From: Rubripirellula obstinata
GTDB lineage: Bacteria > Planctomycetota > Planctomycetia > Pirellulales > Pirellulaceae
Reading direction: 5' to 3'
Length of the DNA: 34,206 nucleotides
Assembly (NCBI RefSeq): GCF_001642955.1
Contig: NZ_LWSK01000061.1
Coordinates: 1-34,206 of the forward strand
Of this stretch, positions 24,928 to 32,927 are shown piece by piece. The translations under genes and the position numbers were made by a program. The notes under the pieces were generated by a model that saw only the letters and a list, made by a program, of their open reading frames with translations, was not told the origin of the DNA and ran no database searches. Within the stretch, counting starts at the first letter, position 1. Each line of letters starts with the position of its first letter.

Positions 24928-26382
24928 ATGTCTCAAAAAAAATCCGCCAAGCAGGCCAAGCGTTCACAAACAAGGCAGCGTCGTGAAAATAAGAAGGCTC
25001 GCAAAGCCAAGAAACGAAGCAAGCGATCTCATAAGCAAGACGCCAATCGGGCAATCAAACAGTTCTTTGGTACCGGTGATATCTTCGCCAACTATCAGTT
25101 CCATGGCAACATCACTTGGTCGGCCATGGAACTCTGCAAGCTCGCGTTGTTGTTTTCGCTCTCAGAAAAGAAGTTTGTCACCGACGCATTCGATGAAACA
25201 TTAAAACGCGGGCGGCAACTTGCCATCAGTACCACTCACACGACCTATCAAGGATTCATGGGAGCATTGACCAACTACGGACACATTTTTGTTCCCTTGA
25301 TGATCCTACGGCTCCAGCAGCAGATGCAAAAACTCGGTGGCGAGCTTTGGGAAATCTCTGGATTCGTTCCTATTGCGTTTGATGGGTCTCGCAACAGCGC
25401 CTCGCGAACTCGTTCCAACGAACAGGAGTTGTGTTCGTCAAAACTGAGAAAAAAGCAGGCCGCCGCAAAGTCCAAAACCGTGATCGATCCCAAGCCACAG
25501 GCCTGGATAACGTTGATGTGGCACATGGGTTTTCGTCTACCTTGGAATTGGCGACTGGGACCGTCGGACTCAAGTGAGCGAGCGCACGTGCAAGAGATGG
25601 TCGAGAACGACAACTTCCCTGAGAACACGCTTTTTGTGGGGGATGCGGGGTTTGTAGGTTACGATTTCTGGATGACGATGGTCAGTCGCGGGTATCATTT
25701 CATGGTCCGCGTGGGCAGCAATGTGAAGCTGATTAGCGAGATCGTTGACTTCCAGCTCACCGAAGGCGGAGAAGTGCTTTGTTGGCCCAAGGGGAAGCAA
25801 GGTCAACAACCGCCACTGCGATTGCGTCTGGTTCAGGTGAAGATTGGCAATGCGGAAGTTTACCTTTTGACGAGTGTCCTATCGCCAGCACGACTGTCAG
25901 TTGAAACGATGGCGGAGCTGTACAAAAAAAGGTGGGGAATTGAAATCGAATTTCGCGGCCTCAAGCAAACCTTAAACGGTCAAAAACTTCGCTGCCGCAA
26001 TGTCGATCGGTTGTACACAGAATTGCATTGGTCGATCCTTGCGATGGCGGTCGCCGAGTTGCTTGCCGTTGGTGAACAGCTCAGCAACCCGGACCGCGAT
26101 CCCAACTACACTCCCAAAGATCGGAGTCTGGCAGGCACGATGCGAGCACTCTACGACTGCCTGGACGATCTTCACACGTATGCGCTGGAGGGCGAGGATT
26201 TATTCAGTCGCCTCGCTCGCGCAGTGACCGACAACTACGAACGCAATCACTCCAAGCAGGCTCGCTTCAAACCCAAGGTATCCGAGAAAAAGAAGAAGAA
26301 AATCAAACCACCCGAAGTCCGCCCCATCGAGAAAGAAGAACGCGAAAAGCTACAGCGAATTGATAACAACACGGCTGCATAA
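24928..26382 (+). CDS. IS4-family DDE transposase
   Basis: Intact 484-residue RNase H-fold transposase. Catalytic residues read as D152 (PIAFDGSRNS), D239 (FVGDAGFVGYD) and E339 within the IS4 signature Y(2)R(3)E(6)K (Y332, R335, E339, K346). The first 40 residues are very basic (Lys/Arg-rich), as is a C-terminal tail ending in KKKKIKPP, both suited to DNA contact. The gene occupies nearly all of the IS, and its stop lies 17 bases before the right terminus. Translation may be restrained by the hairpin just upstream. It is a candidate driver of the MITE family. Confidence 0.93.
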   Translation: MSQKKSAKQAKRSQTRQRRENKKARKAKKRSKRSHKQDANRAIKQFFGTGDIFANYQFHGNITWSAMELCKLALLFSLSEKKFVTDAFDETLKRGRQLAISTTHTTYQGFMGALTNYGHIFVPLMILRLQQQMQKLGGELWEISGFVPIAFDGSRNSASRTRSNEQELCSSKLRKKQAAAKSKTVIDPKPQAWITLMWHMGFRLPWNWRLGPSDSSERAHVQEMVENDNFPENTLFVGDAGFVGYDFWMTMVSRGYHFMVRVGSNVKLISEIVDFQLTEGGEVLCWPKGKQGQQPPLRLRLVQVKIGNAEVYLLTSVLSPARLSVETMAELYKKRWGIEIEFRGLKQTLNGQKLRCRNVDRLYTELHWSILAMAVAELLAVGEQLSNPDRDPNYTPKDRSLAGTMRALYDCLDDLHTYALEGEDLFSRLARAVTDNYERNHSKQARFKPKVSEKKKKKIKPPEVRPIEKEEREKLQRIDNNTAA

Positions 26383-26523
26383 AACCCTTCACGGCGTTGG
26401 ACGACGCCCCTTTCGCGTAACGGCTTCGTCAACGGATGATGATGAGGCCGGTAAGAAAAAAGCAGGACGCGAACGGGAGGTTTCGAGAGCGGATGGGGCA
26501 AGTGTTGGTGCCGGGGAGCGTGA

Positions 26524-26553
26524 CTCACTCGCTTACGCTTCGGGCTTGTATTC
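26524..26553. repeat. Degenerate copy of the 27730-27759 palindrome arm
   Basis: CACTCGCTTACGCTTCGGGCT plus TTGTATT here agrees with the right arm at 27730-27759 at about 26 of 30 positions. It is read through in frame as SLAYASGLYS by the open frame that includes the DUF3320-like remnant, showing that the sequence upstream of this point is not native to that gene. Confidence 0.55.
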
Positions 26554-27013
26554 GCTTGAGGAATTTACGAACGACGAGTGGATCGCGACCATTCGCGATG
26601 TGTTTGCGTCCGGTGATGCTTTAACGCGAGATGATGCGGCTCGGCTTGTTTTTGACTCGCTGCGGGAACAAGGACTGGATGCGAAACGCTTGACATCGGG
26701 GATTCGTGATTCGGTCAATGGATGGTTCCGCACGGCCGTGCGACGTGGCGTCATCGCGCGAGTCGGCCAATCGTACGAGATGGATTGCCGCACCATCGAC
26801 GACTACCCACGCGACCTATTAGTCTCTTCGCTGGCGTCCGCGATTGGTCGCACGTGGCACTCGCGCGAGGATGCGATCCGGGCCACGGCCCGTCATCTGG
26901 GCTTTCGACGCACGGGATCAAAAATCAAATCAGCCATCAAGTCCGCAATCAATGCCGGCATCCGCCAAGGCAAGATCGAGCGAGACGGCCCGCAGAATAT
27001 CCGAAAAGTGTAG
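26554..27013 (+). pseudogene. C-terminal remnant of a DUF3320-like (large helicase) protein
   Basis: The frame open from before 26360 to 27013 has no credible start. The part after 26554 (EEFTNDEWIATIRDVFASGD, then SREDAIRATARHLGFRRTGS and SAINAGIRQGKIERDG) is helical. It resembles the C-terminal winged-helix/DUF3320 segment of very large SF1 helicase proteins found in defence-rich regions. Everything N-terminal is lost, replaced by a low-complexity linker, a dispersed repeat and the IS. The stop codon TAG is formed by the GTAG of the REP at 27010. The family call is moderate; loss of the 5' part is clear. Confidence 0.5.
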
Positions 27014-27063
27014 TGGATCTTGTTAAAGATCCGCGCAAAAGGATCTTTTACAAGATCCACTAC
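27010..27063. repeat. GTAG-TGGATCTT REP pair, copy 1
   Basis: Left unit GTAGTGGATCTTGTTAAAGA (27010 on) and its inverse ending ...GATCCACTAC at 27063. Each unit is GTAG plus a perfect 7-bp hairpin (GGATCTT / AAGATCC). The same family surrounds the second Y1 transposase at 32346-32927. Confidence 0.9.
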
Positions 27064-27117
27064 AAATCAATCGCTTGCGTCCAGCAGGCGATACAAAAAC
27101 TTATACAGAAGAACCCA

Positions 27118-27522
27118 GTGTCCGATTCATCCGCCAACCGCTCTGTCCTCCGCTACTTCATCGACGAAGCCGGCGACACAACTCTGTTCGGTCGGCGCAG
27201 CAAGAAGATCGTCGTCGGCAGTGACGGAGCGTCCAAGTTCTTCATGCTCGGAAAACTTCGTGTCGATGACGCACCGGCTTTACGACGCGACTTGAAGGAA
27301 CTTCGTCAGTCGTTGTTGGCTGATCCCTGTTTGTAGGCCTGCGACTACATGATGTGGCCGTTGCAGCGGTACTTCGAGCGCCAAGAACGCCGTTACCTGG
27401 AAATGATGTGGCCCAAGGTGGGCGAGATCGTCGACCTGGACCTGGAACACGGTAACCAGCGAGGAAAGTCCTACGCGCCGAATACGCCACTGTTCGATTC
27501 ACCTGAGGATGACAGCGCATAA
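27118..27522 (+). pseudogene. DUF3800 protein with internal deletion
   Basis: A GTG start gives VSDSSANRSVLRYFIDEAGD, the typical DUF3800 beginning with the DEAGD acidic motif, up to SLLADP. A TAG at 27334-27336 follows, and the same frame resumes with ACDYMMWPLQRYFERQERRY, then the WPKVGEIVDLD end typical of the family. The middle (roughly 130 residues in relatives) is missing. DUF3800 proteins have an RNase H-like fold and often accompany mobile or defence genes. As it stands the product would be inactive. Confidence 0.75.
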
Positions 27523-27541
27523 AAAAAGCCAGCGGATATAG

Positions 27542-27583
27542 GGTCTCTCGGAACGAATTCCGAGACCACGCGGCGTGACGCCG
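27542..27583. terminator. Tandem hairpins after the DUF3800 remnant
   Basis: 27542-27567 folds as GGTCTC(TC)GGAA / TTCCGAGACC with a CGAA loop. It is followed at 27571-27583 by CGGCG-TGA-CGCCG and then ATTTTCTTT. The second hairpin with its T-rich tail could act as a terminator, but the stem is only five pairs. Confidence 0.35.
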
Positions 27584-27690
27584 ATTTTCTTTCCACTGAC
27601 CACGTGAAGCGTACTATCCTCCAGCCGCAAAAGCAAATCTAATCTTCTCGGCACTAGGCTGAACTAGCTTTTCAAACTGAGCGAATCAGC

Positions 27691-27759
27691 AAATACAAGC
27701 TCGAAGCGCAAGCGAGTGGATCATCATTATCCACTCGCTTGCGCGTCGAGCTTGTATTT
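27691..27759. repeat. 69-bp near-perfect palindrome
   Basis: Thirty-base arms (27691-27720, 27730-27759) match at 29 of 30 positions around a nine-base loop. The left arm starts AAATACAAGCTCGAAGCGC. A degenerate single arm occurs at 26524-26553. It lies about 60 bases upstream of the HEPN operon and may insulate it or act as a terminator structure. Confidence 0.8.
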
Positions 27760-27820
27760 TGTATAAAAAACAATTGAGCTTCCCTGATCTCACCACCTCG
27801 TCATTGTGCCCCAAGTCACC

Positions 27821-28507
27821 ATGTCGCCTCAAAACCCGTCCGCCGCTGCCCGCACCCGTCTGATTCTCGAAGACCTCGAAGCCGTTCGTGAGAACTTGCT
27901 GGCGTTGTCGGACGACATTTGGTTGTCGATTGACCACAACGATGACGTGGCGCTGCAGGACGGGGCGACGTTCAAACTCGCGTACAACCAGAAGGTCGCC
28001 GCGTTCGACTTGGTCGCTTCGGAACTCTCCGAATTGGTCCAGCAGTACACGACCGTCACGCTGGACTCCGAAGAACAATCCGGCCAGGACGATCAACAAA
28101 CCAACGAGCGGATCATCGCGGATTTGGATCGCGAAGTCCCGCACAGCCTCGATGAAGACTTCACGTTCAAACGTCCTTTCGCGTTCGTCTTTGAAGGGCA
28201 AGCGACCACCGGAGTGACGACGTGGCAACGGCTGTACGAACTGATTTGCCGACAGTTGATCGGCCGTGACGAAGCACGTTTCCGTTTCCTCGTGGACCAC
28301 CCCGATTTCATCAGCAATCGTGGCAACCACACGATCGCCACCGAACCGCACGGGTTGCGAAAGGCGATGCGGTTGGCGGACGACCTGTTCATCGAAAGCA
28401 ACCTGTCAGCCAACGGCATCCGCGACGTGATCGTGAGACTGCTGAGCGTTTACGACATTCCGACAGAAACCGTTCAAATTTACCTGAGGCAAGACCGTGA
28501 CGCCTGA
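27821..28507 (+). CDS. Unknown protein, first gene of the CBS-HEPN operon
   Basis: I do not recognise the family. The soluble acidic protein has a helical N-terminal domain (about 5-75, RTRLILEDLEAVRENLLALS). An acidic linker follows, then a second alpha/beta domain from about 110 (KRPFAFVFEGQATTGVTTWQ, LYELICRQLIGRDEARFRFL, GNHTIATEPHGLRKAMRL). There is no membrane segment and no obvious catalytic motif. The stop overlaps the next gene by 11 bases. The start is ATG 27821, or GTG 27806 five codons earlier. Tight coupling suggests it forms a complex with the CBS-HEPN protein. Confidence 0.8.
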   Translation: MSPQNPSAAARTRLILEDLEAVRENLLALSDDIWLSIDHNDDVALQDGATFKLAYNQKVAAFDLVASELSELVQQYTTVTLDSEEQSGQDDQQTNERIIADLDREVPHSLDEDFTFKRPFAFVFEGQATTGVTTWQRLYELICRQLIGRDEARFRFLVDHPDFISNRGNHTIATEPHGLRKAMRLADDLFIESNLSANGIRDVIVRLLSVYDIPTETVQIYLRQDRDA

Positions 28508-29561
28508 TCCACTGACCGAAATTGCCGATGACGTCCTGAACCACAGCAAGCGGCGGCGGGCGAAGGTGCGCACGCTGCTGGGTTGGTTCGGCTATTCACG
28601 CCGCCGTGCTCAGGTTGTCAGCGAAATCTCAAGGGCTCTGGAATCGGTTGGCTTGAGAACGCAGCCCGATTTCCAAGACGAGTTCTTCGACAACCAGGTT
28701 TACTTCGTTCCGATGGCAGCGGTTGATGATGGTGCCTCTGAGCAGGAAAACGAAATCGAATCGCAGGTCATCGAACCGCCAGAGGAGATCGAGGAATACG
28801 AGCCTCCCGAAGAGATCGCCGCGCCGGTGACGTTAAGCATCATCGAGAACCCGACGTTCCGTGTCAGCCATTTCGCATCGGCACGCAAGGCGGTTGTGCA
28901 TGCGTTGCCCGGCGACACGATCTCGCAGGTGACGACGGTCATGCTGCTGAAAGACTTTGACCAAATCCCGATCATGCGGACCACTCGCGAGGTCAAAGGC
29001 GTGGTGAGTTGGAAGAGCATCGCTCAAGCAAACGCCTCAGGAAAATCAACCGACCTCGCCACCCACTGCATGACGCAGCCGCAAATCATCGAGCAAAGTG
29101 ATTCAATGTTCGAGGCAGTTGATCGTGTTTTGAAGTACGGCTGCGTGCTGGTCCGCAATCAGAAACGAGAAATCTCTGGCATCATCACGGCGCACGACGT
29201 TGCGAAGTCGTTCCACGAACTCGCCAAGCCGTATCTGCTGGTCGGTGAAATCGAACGATTGCTACGAAATTTGATTGCCAATCACTTCACACAGGAAGAC
29301 ATTCGCTCGGTCAAGAAGGACGACGACCGCGAGATCAACGACGTGACTGACCTAACGTTCGGCCAATACCGCCGTCTGCTCGAAAACCCCGTCAACTGGG
29401 AACGGCTGTCGATCAACGTCGAACGCAGCATCTTCATCGCTCGATTGGAAGAGATCCGAATTGCGCGCAACGAGGTGATGCACTTCGACCCCGAGGGATT
29501 GCAGCCGGAACAGAAACGTCAGCTCTGGGAATTTGCCAACTTCCTGCATGGCTTGTGCTGA
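28497..29561 (+). CDS. CBS-CBS-HEPN protein with winged-helix-like N-terminus
   Basis: A 354-residue protein starting at GTG (GAGG ten bases upstream). N-terminal basic winged-helix-like part at about 1-70 (KVRTLLGWFGYSRRRAQVV), then an acidic Pro/Glu linker. Two CBS domains (about 120-245; ALPGDTISQVTTVMLLKDF, ISGIITAHDVAKSF) should bind an adenine nucleotide. A C-terminal HEPN domain of the Swt1 type carries the ribonuclease-type RX4H motif R324-NEVM-H329. The layout suggests an RNase whose activity is gated by a nucleotide ligand. The stop shares one base with the start of the phosphatase gene (TGATG). Confidence 0.82.
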   Translation: MTPDPLTEIADDVLNHSKRRRAKVRTLLGWFGYSRRRAQVVSEISRALESVGLRTQPDFQDEFFDNQVYFVPMAAVDDGASEQENEIESQVIEPPEEIEEYEPPEEIAAPVTLSIIENPTFRVSHFASARKAVVHALPGDTISQVTTVMLLKDFDQIPIMRTTREVKGVVSWKSIAQANASGKSTDLATHCMTQPQIIEQSDSMFEAVDRVLKYGCVLVRNQKREISGIITAHDVAKSFHELAKPYLLVGEIERLLRNLIANHFTQEDIRSVKKDDDREINDVTDLTFGQYRRLLENPVNWERLSINVERSIFIARLEEIRIARNEVMHFDPEGLQPEQKRQLWEFANFLHGLC

Positions 29562-30493
29562 TGGTTTTCTACGACATCATCGGTGACATTCACGGGCATG
29601 CGGATGAGCTGAAGAACTTGCTGAAGTCGCTCGGGTATCAGCGGCATGGTGATGGCTTTCGGTGCTTCGATCGGAAAGTTGTTTTTGTTGGTGACTTCGT
29701 GGATCGGGGGCCGGCGATCGGAGAAGTGGTCGAGATTGCTCGGGCGATGGTGGACGCGGGAGATGCGTTGGCGGTGATGGGGAATCATGAGTACAACGCG
29801 ATAGCGTTTCATACGGCGGTACCGGGAACACACAACCAATGGTTCCGTCCTCGACCGGACAAAAACATACGACAGCATGTCGAAACACTGTCCCAGCTTT
29901 CTGACCTTGAGTTATCCGATGCGATTGAGTGGTTCAAGACATTGCCGGTTGCGATTGAGATCGGTGGGATCCGTGTGGCTCACGCGTCGTGGCAGACGCG
30001 GGACATCGACTGCATCAATGACGCATTGGCCGAAGTGGGGAGATTCACGCCGGACTTTCTAGCGATTTCGGAAGAGTCTGGCAGCGATTTGAACAATGCG
30101 ATTGAGAATGTGTTGAAGGGGCCGGAGTTGCGTTTGCCGGCGGGGCACTCGATTGTTGACAAGGCGGGACACCGGCGAGGCTCGGTGCGGATCAAATGGT
30201 ACGAGGATGGTACTGGTCGAACCTATCGCCAACATCATCTTGGCAGTGACGATGTGCCGGATGTGGCGATCGCGGATGGAGATTTGGCGGGTGTTGACGC
30301 CTACCCGCGTGACGCGGTGCCGGTGTTTGTGGGGCACTATTGGTTGATGGGGACGCCGACTCCACTGGCGGCCAACGTGGCTTGCACGGACTACAGCGTG
30401 GCCAAGGGTGGTAAGTTGGTGGCGTATCGCTGGGATGGCGAGTCGGTGTTGTCGCCGGAGAAGTTTTATTGGGCGGATGGAAGTTTGAAGTGA
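29561..30493 (+). CDS. PPP-family metallophosphoesterase
   Basis: A 310-residue serine/threonine-phosphatase-type or ApaH-like enzyme with a two-metal centre: GDIHGH (D9, H11), GDFVDRGP (D45, D48, R49) and GNHE (N75, H76). A C-terminal VGHYWL and the downstream His supply further ligands. It is third in the operon, and its ATG overlaps the CBS-HEPN stop. ApaH-type members hydrolyse diadenosine tetraphosphate. If that holds here, the enzyme could destroy a nucleotide sensed by the CBS domains; this is inference. The native substrate could equally be a phosphoprotein or an RNA end. Confidence 0.88.
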   Translation: MVFYDIIGDIHGHADELKNLLKSLGYQRHGDGFRCFDRKVVFVGDFVDRGPAIGEVVEIARAMVDAGDALAVMGNHEYNAIAFHTAVPGTHNQWFRPRPDKNIRQHVETLSQLSDLELSDAIEWFKTLPVAIEIGGIRVAHASWQTRDIDCINDALAEVGRFTPDFLAISEESGSDLNNAIENVLKGPELRLPAGHSIVDKAGHRRGSVRIKWYEDGTGRTYRQHHLGSDDVPDVAIADGDLAGVDAYPRDAVPVFVGHYWLMGTPTPLAANVACTDYSVAKGGKLVAYRWDGESVLSPEKFYWADGSLK

Positions 30494-30536
30494 GAAGGGT
30501 CAATCCAGTTTGAAGAGCGAAGTATGAAAGGTTGGC

Positions 30537-30872
30537 CACAGATTGGCACGGATCTTCACGGATTGGAGTCTTGGATTGCCCTGCTGTAAAATGATGAATG
30601 GACCCATTGATTGGCAGTCGCCCAACTCGTCTAAATTAGTGTTTCATTAGCGAAGATTAGTGTTCCCAAAATTTTCAGGCTCGAACACTGATCTCCGCTA
30701 ATCGCACACTAATCTTTTTGATTGCTGGTGGCGCGGCCTCCTCATCCCCAGCCCTTCTCCCCCGCAAAGCCGAGGGCGAAGGGAGCCAAGAGCGACGTTT
30801 GAAGAGTGAAGGGTTGGCTACGGATTGGGTGCTTGGTCTTATCTGTGTTGATCCGTGTGTATTTGTGGTTGA
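30537..30872. repeat. Inverted pair of a dispersed intergenic repeat, plus palindrome
   Basis: CCACAGATTGGCACGGATCT at 30537 and the inverse-like CTGTGTTGATCCGTGTG...TTTGTGG ending about 30872 are copies of one diverged intergenic repeat in opposite orientation. Between them, 30635-30665 and 30683-30713 form a 31-base inverted repeat (26 matches) built of ATTAGTGT and ATTAGCG units. No gene is seen in 30494-30987. Confidence 0.5.
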
Positions 30873-30938
30873 AAATTGCCTTCGATTCTTCACGTTGGAT
30901 GGAGTCATCCCCGTTTTGGCTTGCATTGCCTGACTGAA

Positions 30939-30970
30939 TTACGCATAATGCGTAACGCAGGTTGCGTAAT
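30939..30970 (+). promoter_or_regulatory. Palindromic operator-like site before the ATPase gene
   Basis: TTACGCATAATGCGTAA (30939-30955) is a dyad with one unpaired central position. A third half site, TTGCGTAA, follows at 30963-30970. It lies 18-49 bases upstream of the ATPase start, a place where a regulator would block or help transcription. No regulator for it is encoded in the window. Confidence 0.5.
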
Positions 30971-30987
30971 CTAACCAGGAGATTGGC

Positions 30988-32121
30988 TTGACGAATCCAT
31001 TTACTTACGGCGGTGTGGTTGGCAACGGCGAGTTCTGCAATCGAACTCAGGAATTGGCCGATCTGACGGAAACGATGCGTTCGTGTGGACGCTGCTTTGT
31101 CTACGCGGAACGACGCATGGGCAAGACTTCGTTGGTGATGCGCGCGATTGGCAAACTGCCGAAGAAGTCGTTCATTCCGGTCTATGTTGATCTGTGGCCA
31201 ACAGACGGTTCGGCTTCGTTCGCCACGACAACGGCTCGCGCGATCACTTCGGCGGCAGAAACGAAAACGACGAAGTTGTTGGAGTTCGGCAAGGCGACGT
31301 TTGGGCGATTGCGGCCGAGTGTTTCGCTCGACGATTCCGGTCAGCCGAAGGTTGACTTTGGCGTTGAGGGTCGAAGTGTCTCGAAAACCGATTTGACGGA
31401 AGTGCTGGCTGCTCCTCAGGCCTTGGCCGAGCGGAGCGGGAAAACGGTGGTGATGGTTTTCGACGAATTTCAGCAGATCGCTGACTACGACGATGATTTG
31501 GCCGAGCGTCAGATTCGTAGTTCGATCCAGCATCATAAGAATGTAGCGTATCTGTTTTTGGGAAGCCGAAAGCACTTGCTGCAGTCGATGTTCCTGGATC
31601 AGTCTCGGCCGCTGTATCGGTCGGCAATGCACTATCCAGTGGGACCGATCGCAACGAAGCATTGGCAACCTTTCATCGCCAAGCGATTTACGGACGCGAA
31701 AAAAACGTTCTCCAAATCTTTGGTTTCGGAACTGTGTGAACGTACGCAGGGACATCCGTTCTATACACAGCATCTATGCCACGTGCTTTGGTCGTTGGTC
31801 GAACCAGGCAGCGAGGTAGTTGCTGACCAGATCGACCAAGCTGTCGAGGAACTGCTGCGTCGTGAAAGCCACGCCTATGTCATCTTGTGGGAATCTCTGA
31901 CCAAGAATGAACAACGTTTCTTGCGTGGATTGGCGGATCGTGAAACGCCGCCTCAACCGTTTTCATCCGAGTTCACGCGACAGTACGGTTTGCGTAGTGC
32001 ATCGAATGCCCAGCGTGCCGCAGATTCGCTTGTCGCCAAGGACTTGATCGAACGGGAAGCGGCCTCGTTCGTCATCAATGATCGGTTCTTGCGTTTGTGG
32101 ATCAGCCAACTTTATTCTTGA
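30988..32121 (+). CDS. AAA ATPase with C-terminal winged helix (COG1672-like)
   Basis: A 377-residue STAND/AAA-type ATPase starting at TTG, with CAGGAGA nine bases upstream. The N-terminus (NPFTYGGVVGNGEFCNRTQE) is characteristic of this group. Walker A is unusual, AERRMGKTSL (K46, T47), lacking the first glycine as is common in the family (xRRxGKTSL). Walker B is VVMVFDEFQQ (D159, E160). The C-terminal third (FLRGLADRETPPQPFSSEF, ASNAQRAADSLVAKDLIERE) is a winged helix. It appears to stand alone behind a palindromic operator. Members often act as signal-responsive switches or in mobile-element defence; the actual role is unknown. Confidence 0.88.
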   Translation: MTNPFTYGGVVGNGEFCNRTQELADLTETMRSCGRCFVYAERRMGKTSLVMRAIGKLPKKSFIPVYVDLWPTDGSASFATTTARAITSAAETKTTKLLEFGKATFGRLRPSVSLDDSGQPKVDFGVEGRSVSKTDLTEVLAAPQALAERSGKTVVMVFDEFQQIADYDDDLAERQIRSSIQHHKNVAYLFLGSRKHLLQSMFLDQSRPLYRSAMHYPVGPIATKHWQPFIAKRFTDAKKTFSKSLVSELCERTQGHPFYTQHLCHVLWSLVEPGSEVVADQIDQAVEELLRRESHAYVILWESLTKNEQRFLRGLADRETPPQPFSSEFTRQYGLRSASNAQRAADSLVAKDLIEREAASFVINDRFLRLWISQLYS

Positions 32122-32165
32122 TGGCGAGCAGCGCAGTGAATTTCCATAAAGAGGCAGTCGTGAAA

Positions 32166-32188
32166 GGATCTTTAACAAGATCCACTAC
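32166..32188 (-). repeat. Single REP unit
   Basis: GGATCTTTAACAAGATCC followed by ACTAC, the inverse of the GTAG-TGGATCTT unit, 45 bases after the ATPase stop. Confidence 0.9.
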
Positions 32189-32240
32189 GAAGAGTTGGGT
32201 TTTACCTGCCGAGCTCATCTTGTCGTAGTCGATCATCAAG

Positions 32241-32316
32241 GTAGTGGATCTTGTTAAAGATCCTTTTTGGCGGAGGGATTTGGTATGATTGTGGGATCTT
32301 TAACAAGATCCACTAC
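32241..32316. repeat. GTAG-TGGATCTT REP pair, copy 2, upstream of the transposase
   Basis: Units at 32241-32263 and 32294-32316 in inverse orientation with a 30-base spacer. Lies 29 bases before the start of the Y1 transposase. Confidence 0.9.
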
Positions 32317-32345
32317 GGGATTTACGAGAATTAGGGGGGATTGGT

Positions 32346-32927
32346 ATGTCGAAGCGGGATCATTTGAAGCGACTGCCGCCGGAGCATTACCGTGGATTGG
32401 CGATGGTCCATTGGTCACTGACCATTCGCGAACGAAAGACAGGTTGGCTGGCTGTTCCGTTCTTTTATCGCTTTCGTGAGTTACTGGCACACACGTGTTT
32501 CCGCTACGGAATTGCTTGCCCGATGTTTTGCTTGATGCCGGATCACTTTCACATGCTTTGGGTGGGATTGTTTAATGGTTCAGATCAATTGCTGGCGATG
32601 AAGCACTTTCGCAAGTCTGTGAATGAGTCATTGAAACGGATCAAGTTTGATTTGCAGGATCAAGCCTATGATCATGTCCTGACAGAATCCGAACGCAGCG
32701 AGGATTCGTTTCGCGAGGTTTGCGACTACATCGCTCGCAATCCAGAGCGAGCGGGGTTGGTTCCGGTCGATGAATACGCGAAGTATCCGTACACTGGCGT
32801 TGTCGTTCCGGGTTATCCGCAGCTTCGGCCGTTTGAGGCGAGCTTTTGGGATGAATTTGATCGAACGGTGTCCTATCTGAGGAAGGAAGGTTTGCTGCGG
32901 TTTGAGATGGGTAGTGGATCTTGTTAA
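32346..32927 (+). CDS. REP-associated Y1 (HUH) transposase, second type
   Basis: A 193-residue REP-associated tyrosine transposase. HUH motif H67-F68-H69 (LMPDHFHMLWVG), catalytic tyrosine Y128 in CDYIARNPERAGLV, and the usual helix between (LAMKHFRKSVNESLKRI). It differs from the 355-residue transposase at 16230-17297 in length and sequence and belongs to another subfamily. REP pairs of the GTAG type lie immediately upstream and downstream. The last residues (GSGSC) and the TAA stop are read from the downstream REP itself. It probably nicks and propagates these REPs; this is the standard model for such genes rather than something shown here. Confidence 0.9.
   Translation: MSKRDHLKRLPPEHYRGLAMVHWSLTIRERKTGWLAVPFFYRFRELLAHTCFRYGIACPMFCLMPDHFHMLWVGLFNGSDQLLAMKHFRKSVNESLKRIKFDLQDQAYDHVLTESERSEDSFREVCDYIARNPERAGLVPVDEYAKYPYTGVVVPGYPQLRPFEASFWDEFDRTVSYLRKEGLLRFEMGSGSC

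Larger units (their letters stand above)
24807..26399 (+). mobile_element. IS4-family insertion sequence, 1593 bp
   Basis: Terminal inverted repeats are CAACGCCGTGAAGAGTTTT on the left and the inverse of CAACGCCGTGAAGGGTTTT on the right, 18 of 19 matching. One intact transposase gene fills the element. The 11 bases on each side (ending CCTACT on the left, starting GACGACG on the right) are not a direct repeat, and the flanking genes are unrelated, so this copy sits at a rearranged junction. The ends match the MITE at 3860-4015. Confidence 0.85.

Noticed and set aside
24781-26420. Single simple insertion of the IS into the recombinase gene
   Set aside because: No target duplication flanks the IS, and the right-hand sequence does not continue as a recombinase C-terminus beyond a possible few residues (GRRPF).
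30742-31773. A 343-codon minus-strand frame opposite the AAA ATPase
   Set aside because: The plus strand has clear Walker motifs and a ribosome site; the antisense product is Arg/His-rich with no recognisable domain.
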